Shown piece by piece: positions 1 to 12,669 of a stretch of 64,000 nucleotides of DNA. Position numbers and translations under genes: made by a program. Source of the stretch: Trochalopteron elliotii (Eukaryota; Chordata; Aves; Passeriformes; Leiothrichidae); assembly GCA_024734555.1 (NCBI GenBank), contig JANPWX010000359.1, positions 1,511,042 to 1,575,041 on the forward strand, in the 5' to 3' direction. Within the stretch, counting starts at the first letter, position 1. The number at the start of each line of letters is the position of its first letter. A model generated the notes under the pieces. It was not told the origin of the DNA, searched no databases, and was given only the letters and a program-made list of their open reading frames with translations.

Positions 1-3000
1 AGGTGGAAATTGAAGGCAACCTGCCGTCAACACAGCAGCTCAGAATGATGTTTTAGCATTTTTGTGAGAGCTACATAGATAGTAAACAGATTGTAAAAAA
101 TGCAAGTAATTATATAAAGTTTAAGAAACTCTGTCGAAGTGGAGATAAATCAATAACACAATGGTCTTTTTCTGCTCCAGATTTGTTAAATAGATACAAA
201 ACTAAAGACATGACAAATGACTCCTCAAACAGGAAATGATATTATGATTTGTTTTAGTCCATGAAGTAGGATTATTTGTTTCATTTAGATGTAGATAAAA
301 AGATTTGTTTAGAAAATGAACATGTGTACCTATAAATATATAACTTGGATTAGATGATATTTTTATAAATCTACTTTAAAACCCATATTTGTCATAATCT
401 GTCACAAATATTCTGATTTGGTATAAAAACTTTAGAAGGAGGTGAAAAGTCTGTGAAAACAGACTTTAAAAAATACAATTATTAATAGTGATCATAAATT
501 TGTACCTTTAAGTAGGTTCTAAATGCTGATAAAGATTAATATTATTTTCTTTTCTGGTCTATCTATATTTTACTGTGATTTTCTTTTTTGTCTGAATATA
601 TGATATATATTTTCTGGTTTTGGAACAAAGTTTGCTTTAAATGGTTTTAGTTTATTTTTTGTGTCTCATTCCCTTTCCATACAGTTGTGATTTTTTGAGT
701 CATACACTGGCCACTGCAATAGTCATTTACCTCAGCACTCAAGCTAGCTCTTTAAAGCTTCTTCACAGAACTTTCCCTGTCAATATGTGGTGAAAGGGGC
801 TATCTCAGCACACTGCTGGTTGCAAGTTCAACTTCAGCTTGAAGCCTGCATGGCATTTCTATAGAAAAGTACAAAACCTTCTCTCTAGGTCAAGTCTGCA
901 TTTCATGTACAATCCCAGCAAGATAACTCTGCTGGAGAATGGTTTTAAATTAATTCTAGTTTCACTAATAATAACAACAGGGCCAGAGTCTGCAATCATT
1001 CCCTTCAGCCATGGTCTAATGATTATTTCACAAACAGCCATGTTGATTTACAGTGTTTGTATTCTCTTGGGGGTGATTAGTATCTTCACAATGCAGCCAG
1101 TGTAATGGATATTATTAGTGTTCTTGATATGTTTTTGTGCAAAATCAGCCAACATAGATTAATCTAGTTTCTGCCTTCTTTGTAGAGAATTGGTAGGGAA
1201 TATTCAGGAGAAATATAGGGCAACTGGGACAAGAGGTCATGGTTTCACCAGGTGAAGACAGATTCTAAGAGGAAGGCAGAAATTCAGTACTGATCGTCTT
1301 ATAATGACTCTGTTTATTACCTTTTGCCACTAAGAACTCCTTTAATTTCAGTGGAGCCATTTTCAGGGCAAATATACCCTATGACAGAAATTATGAAGAT
1401 GGACAGTGGTAGTAAATTATCTATGTGGGGCTCGGTTTCTCCCACTATGGCCTCTTGCATTATTCCCAGTAGAATCCTGGAGGAAGCAATGCAGCTCTTT
1501 CTTTGGTACTGCTCTTCTTCAGCAGAGGCAGGGAGGTAGTTAGAGAAAAACAGTAAGAAGCAACTGAAGTCTTGAGGACTCCATTCTCTATCATACATCA
1601 CAACTGTAGCTGAGGGGGGGAAAGAAAGACAGGGGTTGATTCACCTTTCTTTCCTATCTATTTCCTTCCCTAAATTCCAAAGACAAGAGGGGATGTAAAC
1701 CAGGTTTATATATTGGAAGGAGCACTTACTAAGTTCTCTGACCTATTTGGTGTAGAAGGAAAAATGCAGAATATGGCCCACCGATTTTTAAGTTTGAGGA
1801 AATAAATAAATTAAATTTGTTGTGGTTTTCGTCCTGCTTTAATTACAATGCCAGACACTTCAAATGTAGTTGTAGCCAGATCTTTTAGCATATTCAGTGT
1901 AAATTAAAATAATCATCCTGATTATCTGACAAGATCTATGTAAAGTGATCATAAAATAGATGGAATACAGTATTAATTTTCTTACTATAATATGTTGCCT
2001 AAAACTGAAATATTGTAGTCCCAGGAGTGATGTATGGGTAAATATTAATCTATGAACTTGATATTACTTTTCCATATCACACTTGTAAGTCACAGGAACA
2101 TACATAAAATATTTCATTCTGTCTTTTTCAGTTTTGAGCAGAAGGATTATGAATCTGTGACCTGTCATGATCACTAATAACTGAAGGCTGTAGTTAAGAA
2201 ACTGTTTCTGAGGAAAGTAGTTCTAGCATACTGAGCTAAACTTGTAAGGGTTTTCTTTAAAATAGCTGAAAATGTGAAATGAAAGACATATCGGTTGCCC
2301 ATATATTTTAAAAGGATAAATAAGGGAATTACTCATTTTCCCTTCAAGTGTTTGGATGTATCATCACAGACAAGAATCTGGCTGTAGAATGATATAGTCA
2401 TCTGAACTCTTCCTATTTAGGTTCCACATGGTATTTAAAAACCTTAGTGCTTTTTTTGCTTGTTTTTGTAGACATACTCAGCATTAAAATAGTAGTGCTG
2501 AAAATTATTCTATTGGGAAAAACAAAGCTAGTTATGTCATTTTCAGCTGACTAAAATGCTATTTAAAAAGGGAAAAGAATTATTTTGCATAATGTAGACA
2601 TTGTGATGCAGAAACTAACTACATTTTTTTTTCTGTTGCCTTTATTACCTCCTTTAGCTCCTTCTCCATTTCATCCCGAACAGATTTTTTTTCAGAGAAG
2701 TACACAATCTATATTTAAGGCACAGATTCTTCTATACCTGTCCTAAAATTACTGACTTAAAAAAGGTAGGAATAAGGACTGACATATCTATTATGTTGAA
2801 CAGCAGACTGTCAGCAATGATGTAGATGCAAAAGATGAAGGAGGAACAATGGAAAAATACATTAGGAATTACTGGCTTTTGGTGAATCTTTCATGTCAGT
2901 TTTATTTTGGTGCAACTTAATTACTTTTCAGTGGAACTTGTTTACACAGTATTAGAATAAAATTTATTTTTAAATTCCTCTGTGAGTACTGAGTAAAATG

Positions 3001-3639
3001 CTTAAATCTGCAAACTAGCATGTAAGATGTTCATGCAAACAAGATTTTGTGTCTTTGAGTAAACATCTCTGCACATATTCTTAGGTTTACAGCATATGCA
3101 GCTATGGTTACAAGTATAATGAATGCAAATACTAGACAAAGCACAGATATTCACAGTTCCATTGAACAAAATGGGAAATCTGTCTGCTGTTAGCAGCAGG
3201 ATTTAACCTGTTCAGATTCCATTTAATTTCTTGTTGGCAGTGGCATCAGTCTCTGCCTCTCTTCAAATGTTCAACTATGTCCTCCTGGCATAAGTAGAGG
3301 AAATGAGCAGGAACTGAAGTACACCTGCTGGAAAGGAGAGGAAACAGCTACTGGAATCTGCCTTGGTAAAAGCACAAAACACCATCATGAGGTACCTAAA
3401 GTCTAATACCAGTGTGGTGCCTTGAGATTTCGAGACAGGGCACTGGATTTCAAGATTTTCGAGGGTGTTATTTTGAGATTTTTTTAAAAATACAAGGTTT
3501 ATATTTTAGCTAAATTTTAGGAAGTTTTAATAGATAATTAAATTGTGTGTAAAGGATTTTGATAGATTTTATTTAGCAGGAATTGCTAAATTCACATATT
3601 TGTCATCTTCCTAAAGCACCTGAGATTAAAGACATACAT

Positions 3640-3678
3640 CTATATATATATATTTATGTGTATGTATGTATGTATGTG
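3640..3678. repeat. (TA)n / (TGTA)n simple repeat
   Basis: A TATATATATATAT run is followed by TATG/TGTA units, in intron 1. Confidence 0.9.
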
Positions 3679-3772
3679 TCTTCCTTCAACCAACAACATC
3701 ATCAGCCAATTCTTGCAGACCTGCTTCTGAGGCAAAAGAACATGACTTATTTTAATATGGAAAATATGTTGT

Positions 3773-3796
3773 GCAAGGAACGCTGCAAGGAACGCT
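3773..3796. repeat. 12-bp tandem duplication
   Basis: GCAAGGAACGCT occurs twice in direct succession, without mismatch. Confidence 0.9.
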
Positions 3797-6700
3797 GAAC
3801 AGATAGATTTGAGTTACTACATCTTCTCCTACCATGCTATTTGAACCAGGTGGAGAGAAAGAAGTAAAATTGATTAATGTTTGCTCTTAGGGATAGTCTT
3901 TCCTACCAGATGAGATGTGAGAGACAATGAATATACATGCTAAACATTACTTTTGATGAAACTTGCATCATAGTGTCAGATAATATGCATTTGCGATGGT
4001 GTTTGTCACTAGGAGACCTTGTGTTCCAAGCAGAGCAACAGTCAAGGCTGAGCTGGGTTTTGTTAATAGAAGTCCTTCCAGAAGTTCTGTAGGCTCAAGC
4101 ATTCGCTTTCCAGTTCTGCAAGCATTAATAATCACTCGGTTACAAGACCCCTTAAAAGACCTCTTATGCCAGGTCATTTTTTCTTTTTTTTTGTCATTGA
4201 CCAGTTAATTTAACATAACAAAATACTACGCAAACAAGAGACAAAACAATAACTATATAAAGAATGAGGAGTTTTGCAGACATTAAGTTTTGCTACCAGT
4301 CTTTAAAAGGTATATTTGTGACATGCTATCCTTACTGTTCCCCCTTTGTATATCCATTTTTTAAAATATCTTTGAACTCTAGTGAACCCTTTGAGAAATC
4401 CATAATTATAACTTTTCTTATTAACTAGTGTTTTGAAAGATTTAGTATATTGAAAAGGAGGAAAGATCTCTTGAAATATTTTCACATTATATAAAAGTGG
4501 TTTGGGCTTGACTTTGAGAGTATGCTTTCCTTTGAAAAAAATCGTGAGTGACTTTGACGGATTACATCACACAGAAGGAAGAAAACATTACGTGCATTAC
4601 AGATGATGGAAGATTTTCCCCATTGTTAGGAGGAGAAATGTCTAGAAAATAACCATTTCTGCTTCTCACCTACATGTAATTTAATGACACATGTAGTAAA
4701 GTACTGCCCAATGAAATATTTATAAGTGGGGGCTTTGATCCAGTGACTTTTTATGATAGTTTATGTGTTGAGAGAGTGATCAGTTTTAGCTGTTGATCAG
4801 GAAAAGATGCATTTTACATAAAGGCGTGAAAACTCTGAATTGCTATGGATAACTGTGATTAAGCGATTGCAAATGTTCTTGGAGAGGTTTGAGTAGAAAG
4901 ACACAAAGCCCTACAGTAATAGATCTACATCAAATTTTAAGTGTCAATCCTTTCCCTAATGTCTTTCCATTAGGGTAGCAGACCAATTTGGAAAAGAGGT
5001 GCTGATTTTCCAAAAGAAAAGTGAACAGTTTGACTGTCCAAGATTACACTACTTCTGAAAACTCCTGTGACTGGTGATTCAGCCTGTAGGAAACATTGCT
5101 TATCACAGACAGGGTTAGGCTGTGAAACAAGGGCAGTAATCCACCAGCCCAGCTGTTGGAATATGCAACTTGCTATAAGAATTTTGTGTTTCTTCCTCTG
5201 TGTATGTGAGGAAATATATTTGGGAGATAAATGTGTGAGCGCAATCCTGATGTATGTGTTTATTAAACATGGAGAACAGGATTGGATCATGCTAACTGAA
5301 TGTTCCAGTCCTGTTCCAGGCAGAAAAGTGTTCCAACCCATGAGGGAAGAAATCTGCAGGAAATTGCTGCTTAATTAGATCTTCCATTAATTTGTTCATT
5401 CCAGGCAAACCATTCACTGTGCTTCCCTTATTAGTAATAGATACTTTGGCCATATGCAATATGATTTGGTCTGGGTTTAGGCAAAAGATTTGCAACAGAA
5501 ATCTCAGACATGTCTTTAAGGTTCTGTCCTTGAAGGTATAAAATGAGATTTCTTCTGAATCCATATCTCTCTTATAAGCAAAAATTCACTAAGGAAAACA
5601 TTAAGTTTAATACACTGGTGTCTATCAAACTCCCACATTTCTTTCTGTGTTATTAGCAGTTTCTTTATAGAGTGTGCAAGATTAAATAGACAAAGTTTAA
5701 GGTATCTTTTGTAATTGTTCTAAGTAAAATAACTTGCAAATTAAATAAACACATTAATAAACTGCACAGCTAAAGGACCTTTTTTTTCTTTCCACTTTGG
5801 GTTTTGATGATAATGATCATGTAACAAAGAATAATGTAAGAGACTGTGTAACTGCTGAGTATTGACTTGTGACTGTATATATGAGATGAGCCTCTATGTC
5901 ATGTTGGATAATACCAATTTAGGAGCCACAGGGTTAGAGAGAGTCACTCCCTTTAAGAAAGAGGAATAAGGAGGTTTTATGCAATTCCAGTATGAAAATG
6001 GGTCTGTCTTTTTGTCAAGATGGTTTAACCACCCATATATTTCAGAAGTGCAGCACAATAAAATGGGAAAAATAAAATGTTGCAGTAAATACAAATCCAA
6101 GCATATTTAAAGGGGACTAGCATACCCCTGTGAAGCTTGTAGTTTAGGCAATTGGAAGGAAAAATAAACAATATTATAAATATACGTAATCGCCTAGATT
6201 TGTCATCATTAAAAATATTTGGTCATAATTATCAGAATGGAACAATGGATGCTCTCACCTTGGTTTGCCAGTTTGGTTGCATTCATCAGAACTGTCTCTA
6301 AAAATAATTCTGGAACAGTATAAACAACCTTTAAAAAATAAATAGAAATACTCTTCAATGTTATTATGCATTCAGGATTTCATTCAGTATTATAACATTT
6401 GCTGTTAAGAATTCTGCATTGTGTTTATATGAAATGAGCACACTACCACCCCTCCTTTGTACCTCATATACCATGGAGTGGAAAACTCTGCAGGATTCTT
6501 CTGAGTTCTTAGCACCTGAAAAGTTCCATGTTCAGTTTTCAGCATAAGATTTTTATGCTGCAGCTCTTGTTTCCAGACCAAGGAAATGGAATGCAGGTCT
6601 GTAGGTACTTGTTTACAGAATCTTATCTACATCTGTTTTTACACATATTATATCATGACTCCACTGAGTTGAAGGAAATAGGATTATTTTATTTTTGATT

Positions 6701-8042
6701 TGTCCCTTAATGTGCACTTACTGTGTTTCTCATTATCATGTAGTATCTTTAAAGAAAATATAATGTTGAATAAAATCTTTCACTCATTTAAATATGAATT
6801 TTCTTGAAACATAACAAAAAGAAGTAAAACATCTGAGCATATCCATTTGAATGCATTGTATTTTTTCTAGTTAGTCCTTCATTATACTTTTTTGACATTT
6901 TTCTAGATCAAGTCCCCATGCCTTTAAGGGGTTGCTCTGTGGTTCCACATAGGTGTTGCTATTTTTCTGAACTTTGCTTAGGTCTTGTGGCTACTGCCTG
7001 AGCTCAGGACCAAGGAAAATGTTCAAGGAAAGCTATATGCAGACTTCTCTCATAATCAAGTTCACTGTAAATGTCTTAATTTAAAAGGATAGCATATATT
7101 ATTGTCCCAGTGAAGCATATGGCCCAGTTTCCACTAGACAGGTTCACAGCATCATCTCAAATACATTTTGAGTTTACTTACCAGGCAAAGAACTAAAAAA
7201 AAAAAAAAATCAAGTGTTTTTTAAAAAATCACCTTAAACGTTCTTGTATTTTTCTAGTGATGTTTAATTTTTTATGTGAAATGCATGTTCTCCATATCAC
7301 AATTGCCATAGACTGGAGAATTTTATAGGAATGCTGCTGACTTTCCAAGGTCAATGACATAGTTACAATTAATCTTCAGTGTGTTATTTATAGTAGGTCT
7401 TCCTTATTTTGAAACAATACGTGCTAAGGAAATTATGTGAGTCTGCATAGACAGAGCTATCACAGACCTGTCAGAGGAAAACAGCTCCAGGGAGAGCCAT
7501 TCCATTGTATCCAGACAGAGGGCAGGAGCTCAAGGCAGGTGCGACCCATTAATGAGTCAGAATGTTACATCAGGATGTCGAGGTACTTGCTCTCTTTTCC
7601 TCTGTTGCTGCTGTTGTCCACTTCAACTTCTTTAGGGTTACTCTTGAGCAAGTTCATCAGGGGCAGGTAAGACACTATAGATTCTTGGATTGGGTCTTTG
7701 GTTGTAGAAGGTAAAATACTTTTATTGAGCACCTCAGACTGTTTCCTAGAATGTCTCTATTTTTAATGTGCTTGTGGGGAGAAAGAGATACCAATGAGTC
7801 GTACAGATCTGCCTTTTTTCTAAAAGGAATGCATTGGCCTTTCATGTCAGCAGAAATCATATGAAATTACTACAATGATGTAAGAAGGTATTCAAAGTAA
7901 ACATAAACCAGAAATGGAGCTGAAGATATCAGACGTATTCAGTTACAGAACCTTTTGCAGATAATTAAGGAAAAATAAATTATCACATTTTTGTCTGTTT
8001 CACTGGGAGTTGTTTAATTCTGAAGATAGAGCAATCTCAATT

Positions 8043-8080
8043 TGTCCTTAGCTAACTGTTTGCAGAGTGTGATTCATCCA
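8043..8080. repeat. Dispersed 38-bp direct repeat, copy 1
   Basis: Matches 9310-9347 at 35 of 38 positions in the same orientation. The core is AGCTAACTGTTTGC and the end is TGATTCATCCA. The flanks do not align clearly beyond it. Confidence 0.8.
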
Positions 8081-9309
8081 TATGCAACCTTCTCATTCTG
8101 AAAGTGCTGTTGTTGTGGCCTTGATGTAAACTAAAGCAGTTTAAAGGATGTTTATGTGAACTTTTCAACACCTGCTGAAAATTAACATCACCTAGCTGCA
8201 ATCTTCCACTTTATGCTCCCTTCAAACACCTTTTCTGTCTGGGGTTGAAACCTGTAGCCTGTTGTTACTGACCCTGTTTATATTTGCTTGAGAGTCAAGA
8301 GACGAAAATTTGCCTGGCCAGCAGCAGCCAAAATCTGGCATCTTGTTGTAGACTGTATATTAATCTCATTCAAACACAAATGGGTGATTATCTTTCATAA
8401 ATGTTTTAGTTGAGAAATTAATTTTTGAAATCTGTTTGTACTTATGCTCAGTCATAAACCAGAAAATGCCTTCTCAGTGATTTTCTTTTAATGCTGAAGT
8501 CTTTCTAATTCAATTGATCTAAAAAATGTTATTGTTAAACAACACAGGCTATAACAAAGCTGTGAAAAGGTGCAGCCCCCAAACAGAGGGCTGAGGTAGA
8601 AACTTTCTGTTCAGTTTGTGTATGTATATTCATTAAGTTGATGGTAAACTTACGCTTTGTGATATATAACCAGAAGAAAGAGAACGGAACATATATGCAG
8701 ATATGCCTGTAAATCCTAGTCATAAGCTTTACATGGATTTTATTTGCTTTAATTTCCTTTTCATTTTTGAACAGTAATATGACTTACACTGGCATTTCAT
8801 TTCATTTTAGAGGATTCTTTATAGTCTTTCACTGAAGTCATTATTGCTATTGTACTCTTACATTGAAAAAAATTGTCAGCAAGTATGGAATTAATTTCCT
8901 CCCTATAAATCTAGACTCATGATGACATTAAAAGAAGAGTAACTTATAATAAGTAAGATTTGAGACTTTTTTTTATTGCAATCTTTCAAAATAATATCGT
9001 AATATTATTTCTAATAATAATTTTATGGACATAAAATATTATCTCTAAGAAATTGGGTATGAGTCATTAATTCATTGCTTTTTCATTCTAGGTTTATTTT
9101 AATTTTTTGTTCTTAATATAAAAAATCTAACAAAACCAAACCCAAAGCAAACAAACAAACAATTTTTTTTAAATGCCTATATTTTAGTAAGACCACAAGT
9201 TTTACTGTTCATTAGGATTTTAAGATATAAATTATTTCACTAAAATTCCTGCAAGGTGTTATGTTCATCCATTAGTGAAAAGTGAGAGGTTTCAGAGAAT
9301 GGTACACAA

Positions 9310-9347
9310 TGTCCTGAGCTAACTGTTTGCGGAGTATGATTCATCCA
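9310..9347. repeat. Dispersed 38-bp direct repeat, copy 2
   Basis: Partner of 8043-8080, with three substitutions (T/G, A/G, G/A) and no indels. The spacing between copies is about 1.27 kb. It could be a fragment of an unrecognised interspersed repeat or a local duplication. Confidence 0.8.
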
Positions 9348-12214
9348 AGCTTGTTCTCCTCTTTGGCTTGTAGGTGTAGACAGCTTCTGCTAGAGAAGAC
9401 AGGTCTCAATTCAGGATGCTGGTGTATCTCATAAATAGCCTTATATGTTAAAAGTATTTGAGGACAGAAAAGGAAATGTCTTTGGAGTGTGTTCTCAATA
9501 GCCAGTATGCTCTCTAGACTGTTGGGAAAGCCAAAATATTGTCAGTGAGCACAGCCTGAAGTTTATTGCATGCTGTAGGTGACAGTGGGAAGCCAAGGGA
9601 CAAACTTGATTTTGTGTTATTAGCGGAACATGTGATGCTAAACAAATTTAAGGCATATTTTCTTTGTTCTGCTGTCTTCTTTTTGCCATATCTAACTGGT
9701 CTATAAACATAACCTCTTGTGCTCATCCTTATATGTATGGTTTTTTTCTGTATATAGGAAAAGTCCTTTAATTTATATACCAAAGCTCTAGGTTCTTTAA
9801 AGTCAATCTTTTAAATTAACTTCTTTTCAGCCAACTTGGTCAAGATAAATCTCAGTATATAGCAAACAAGGCCATATATAGCTAGAATTAAGTCCATTGC
9901 CTTGTCAGGTCTCTTACTTCCTGTAAGAAAACATTTTATGTAGGACCTGTTCTGCAAACAGTTTTACACAAGAGTACATTCAGAATTTCTGCCCCTATTT
10001 ATAAATAACATGAATCATACAAGATGACTCATGAGACTGTGCTGGGTAAGTTTAGGCTGCTGGTTCTTGCTTAAGAAAAAAACATAATTTGCAGATTATT
10101 TGTACGCTTCCTTGGTAATGTGAAGCTGTGTGCTGTGCTTGTGTAGGATCTCCTGGATGAGAGGAATGAGGTATCCAGGCCAGACAGGCATTTTCCTTCC
10201 CAAACATATCAGCAAATTACTATGAACTGGCAAGCTTGACCATCCATATTAGCTGGTGCTTCTCTATAGACTGCATTGAAGGCTTGTTCCAGGACTAAGT
10301 CACAAATGACTCCAGGTCAGAGTGTGTTTGAACCATTTTTGCATTTATGGTGGAGTAGAGGAATCCTGAAATGTTTTTTCAGGTGTCTTCTGTAAACAAA
10401 AGCAGGATCAAAATGGAGCTTGACCTTTCAAAGGATTAAATTTAAATTGGTTTTCAGTGTCAACAGTTTTTAAAACATTTCACCCTTTTAAAATATGTTA
10501 TCCAGATTTTCATAGACCATGGTTTACCTTCTAAAAGAGTAGTGGAGTGGAATAATAAATGGCAGCTGACCTCTGCTTTTCCATTACTTTTGGACTATAT
10601 TACATATGCTGCTCCTCTTAAATATCCACCTTAAGTCAAAGCCATTGTCTCTCTTTATAATTAGTGGATAGGAATAGACAATTTGAGCATGATTCATTTG
10701 ACCTCTCTGACATCTACATTAAAACAGATGAATGGTGACCACCCATCGTCCCTCTATTTATAGAGAGAGACCAGATGTCTAGTTCAGATTTGAAGTATAT
10801 TTAGTCAGGTGAGAGTTCACCAAGGTTTAAGGAATGGAATTTTTTAAAAGCACAGTGAATATATACAGTCTACCTTTTCTTTCATGTATGTGGCTTAGTA
10901 TCTGTTGTCTAGGTATCTCTGGGGAAAAAATAGCTTCAAAGATTCTGCTACACAAATATGTCAGAACATACTGTAATGTGGGTGGCAAGGGCATGGAATC
11001 CTGAAGTCTCCGTTAATAATACTTATTTCATAATATGAGAATTGCAAACAATTCATATCAAGACTAATAAACTTTTAAATATTTGCTGTTTCTGTCTTAG
11101 ATCTTGCAATAGATTTTATGGTGCTTTCTGCCCTTGCATTTAAGTGTCAGACGTGTGAAAGAGAAATAGGCATCTACGGTGGCAACCATGTCACAGAAGG
11201 ACATAATTTAAAAGAAAGATGGCTATGATTTTCCTTTGTTCCAATTAATAGTACATTTGAAACTATGGTGGTGTTCATCTTCTTACGAACAAGGCAGCGT
11301 TTTCTCATGTACTTTTTTAAAAATTCAGTCTATTAGCATCTAGACAAAATTTCTGAGGAGAGAAAAGTTAGGGATGACTTAAACCCAAAAGGTAGCACCT
11401 GACAAGTTCCATTCAATATCCTGGGATATTAGTGACTGTGGTCGACTCAGTCACGCACTGACTCAGTGAATGTTATCTTTCATGTGGAGTAGAAAGGACT
11501 GAGAGACAGAAATTGAATACATAGTTCTGTAATCCAGATATTTGCAGAGTCACCCCATTTGAGATCAAATCCTGCATGCTGGATAAGTGTCCAGTCTTCT
11601 TAATTTCTGATTACTGGTAAAAAAGAAGGAAGGCAACAAGGACAAAGCTCCTTTTCTACTAGGAAGAGGAGACCCCTCATGTGGAACAAAATCTGTATTT
11701 CCAGACTGCAGCATTTCTGATGAAATTGGTTCTCTGTTCTCAGGGTACTCAGTTCCATGGGGCTGCGGGTTTAAAGCCTAGATCTTGTGCAAGCTTGAAG
11801 TTATAATTGACAAACACTGCTGTGACTCGTTTACATATCCCTCATGTTGCCACTCAAGTTTATTCTCCTACAGTGTAATAAACTTGAATCATGTATCTAG
11901 AGGCCACTTTCAAAGCATGCTTCATAAATGCAGCCCCTCCATAAGCATTGCTTTTAAATTGGAACTGGCAAGGTAGAATATGTAATAAATGTATGCTTAG
12001 TTGATCAAAAAACTCTAATTTCACTCACTCATAGAATGAAATCCAGAACAAATAAATGTCAGTTTTAGAGTAGGGAAGTCCTGGTTTTGTCTGCTTACAG
12101 CTCTTTATCCATAATGGGCAGTCTGCTCATTTAGAAATATTATGCTATGTAGTTTATTGATATTTCTTCTTATATCACTCGTTTTAATTCAGATTATTGT
12201 TGCATTCCTACGTA

Positions 12215-12669
12215 TGTCTAGAGTGTGTCCAAGGAAGGCAAATAAAGCTAGGAAAGGTTCTGGAACACTAATGAAGGATCTGGAGTGAGGGAGCTGAGGT
12301 TTAGTCTGGAGAAAAGGAGGCTGTGGGGGGACTTTATCATTCTCTACAACTGCCTGAAAGAAGGCTGTAGCCAGGTGGGGGCTGGTCTCTTCTCCCAGGT
12401 AACAAGTGACAGAACAACCAGAAAGGGACTCAAGCTGCAACAAAGGACATTTAGATTGGATATCAGGAAAAACGTCTTCACCAAAAGGCTTGACAAGCAT
12501 TTGAATGGGCTGCACAGGGAAGTGGTGGAGTTACTATCCCTGGAGGTATTTAAAAGGCACATAAATGTGGCACTCAGGGGCTTGGTTTTGTGGTGGACTT
12601 GGCAGTAGTGGGTTAATGGTCAGACTCGATTTTAGAGGTCTTTTCCTGCCTAAACAGTTCTATGATTCT
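12215..12669 (+). mobile_element. CR1 LINE, 5'-truncated 3' end, sense
   Basis: About 455 bp matching the 3' part of avian CR1. Landmarks in order are GGAGAAAAGGAGGCTG, CTCTACAACTGCCTGAAAG, GGTCTCTTCTCCCAGGTAAC, TTTAGATTGGATATCAGGAA, GGGAAGTGGTGGAGT and GGTCTTTTCCTGCCTAAAC. It ends in TTCTATGATTCTA, the family's terminal repeat. Open frames across it are not genuine genes: the CR1 reading frame is broken here. The copy lies in the same orientation as KCNH8. Confidence 0.93.

Noticed and set aside
4970..5378. Overlapping open frames of 123 (-) and 103 (+) codons
   Set aside because: No similarity to any family I know; stop-free by chance in intron 1, with no splice or start context.
12285..12608. 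Overlapping open frames of about 107 codons on both strands
   Set aside because: They lie within a CR1 3' fragment and are not genes.
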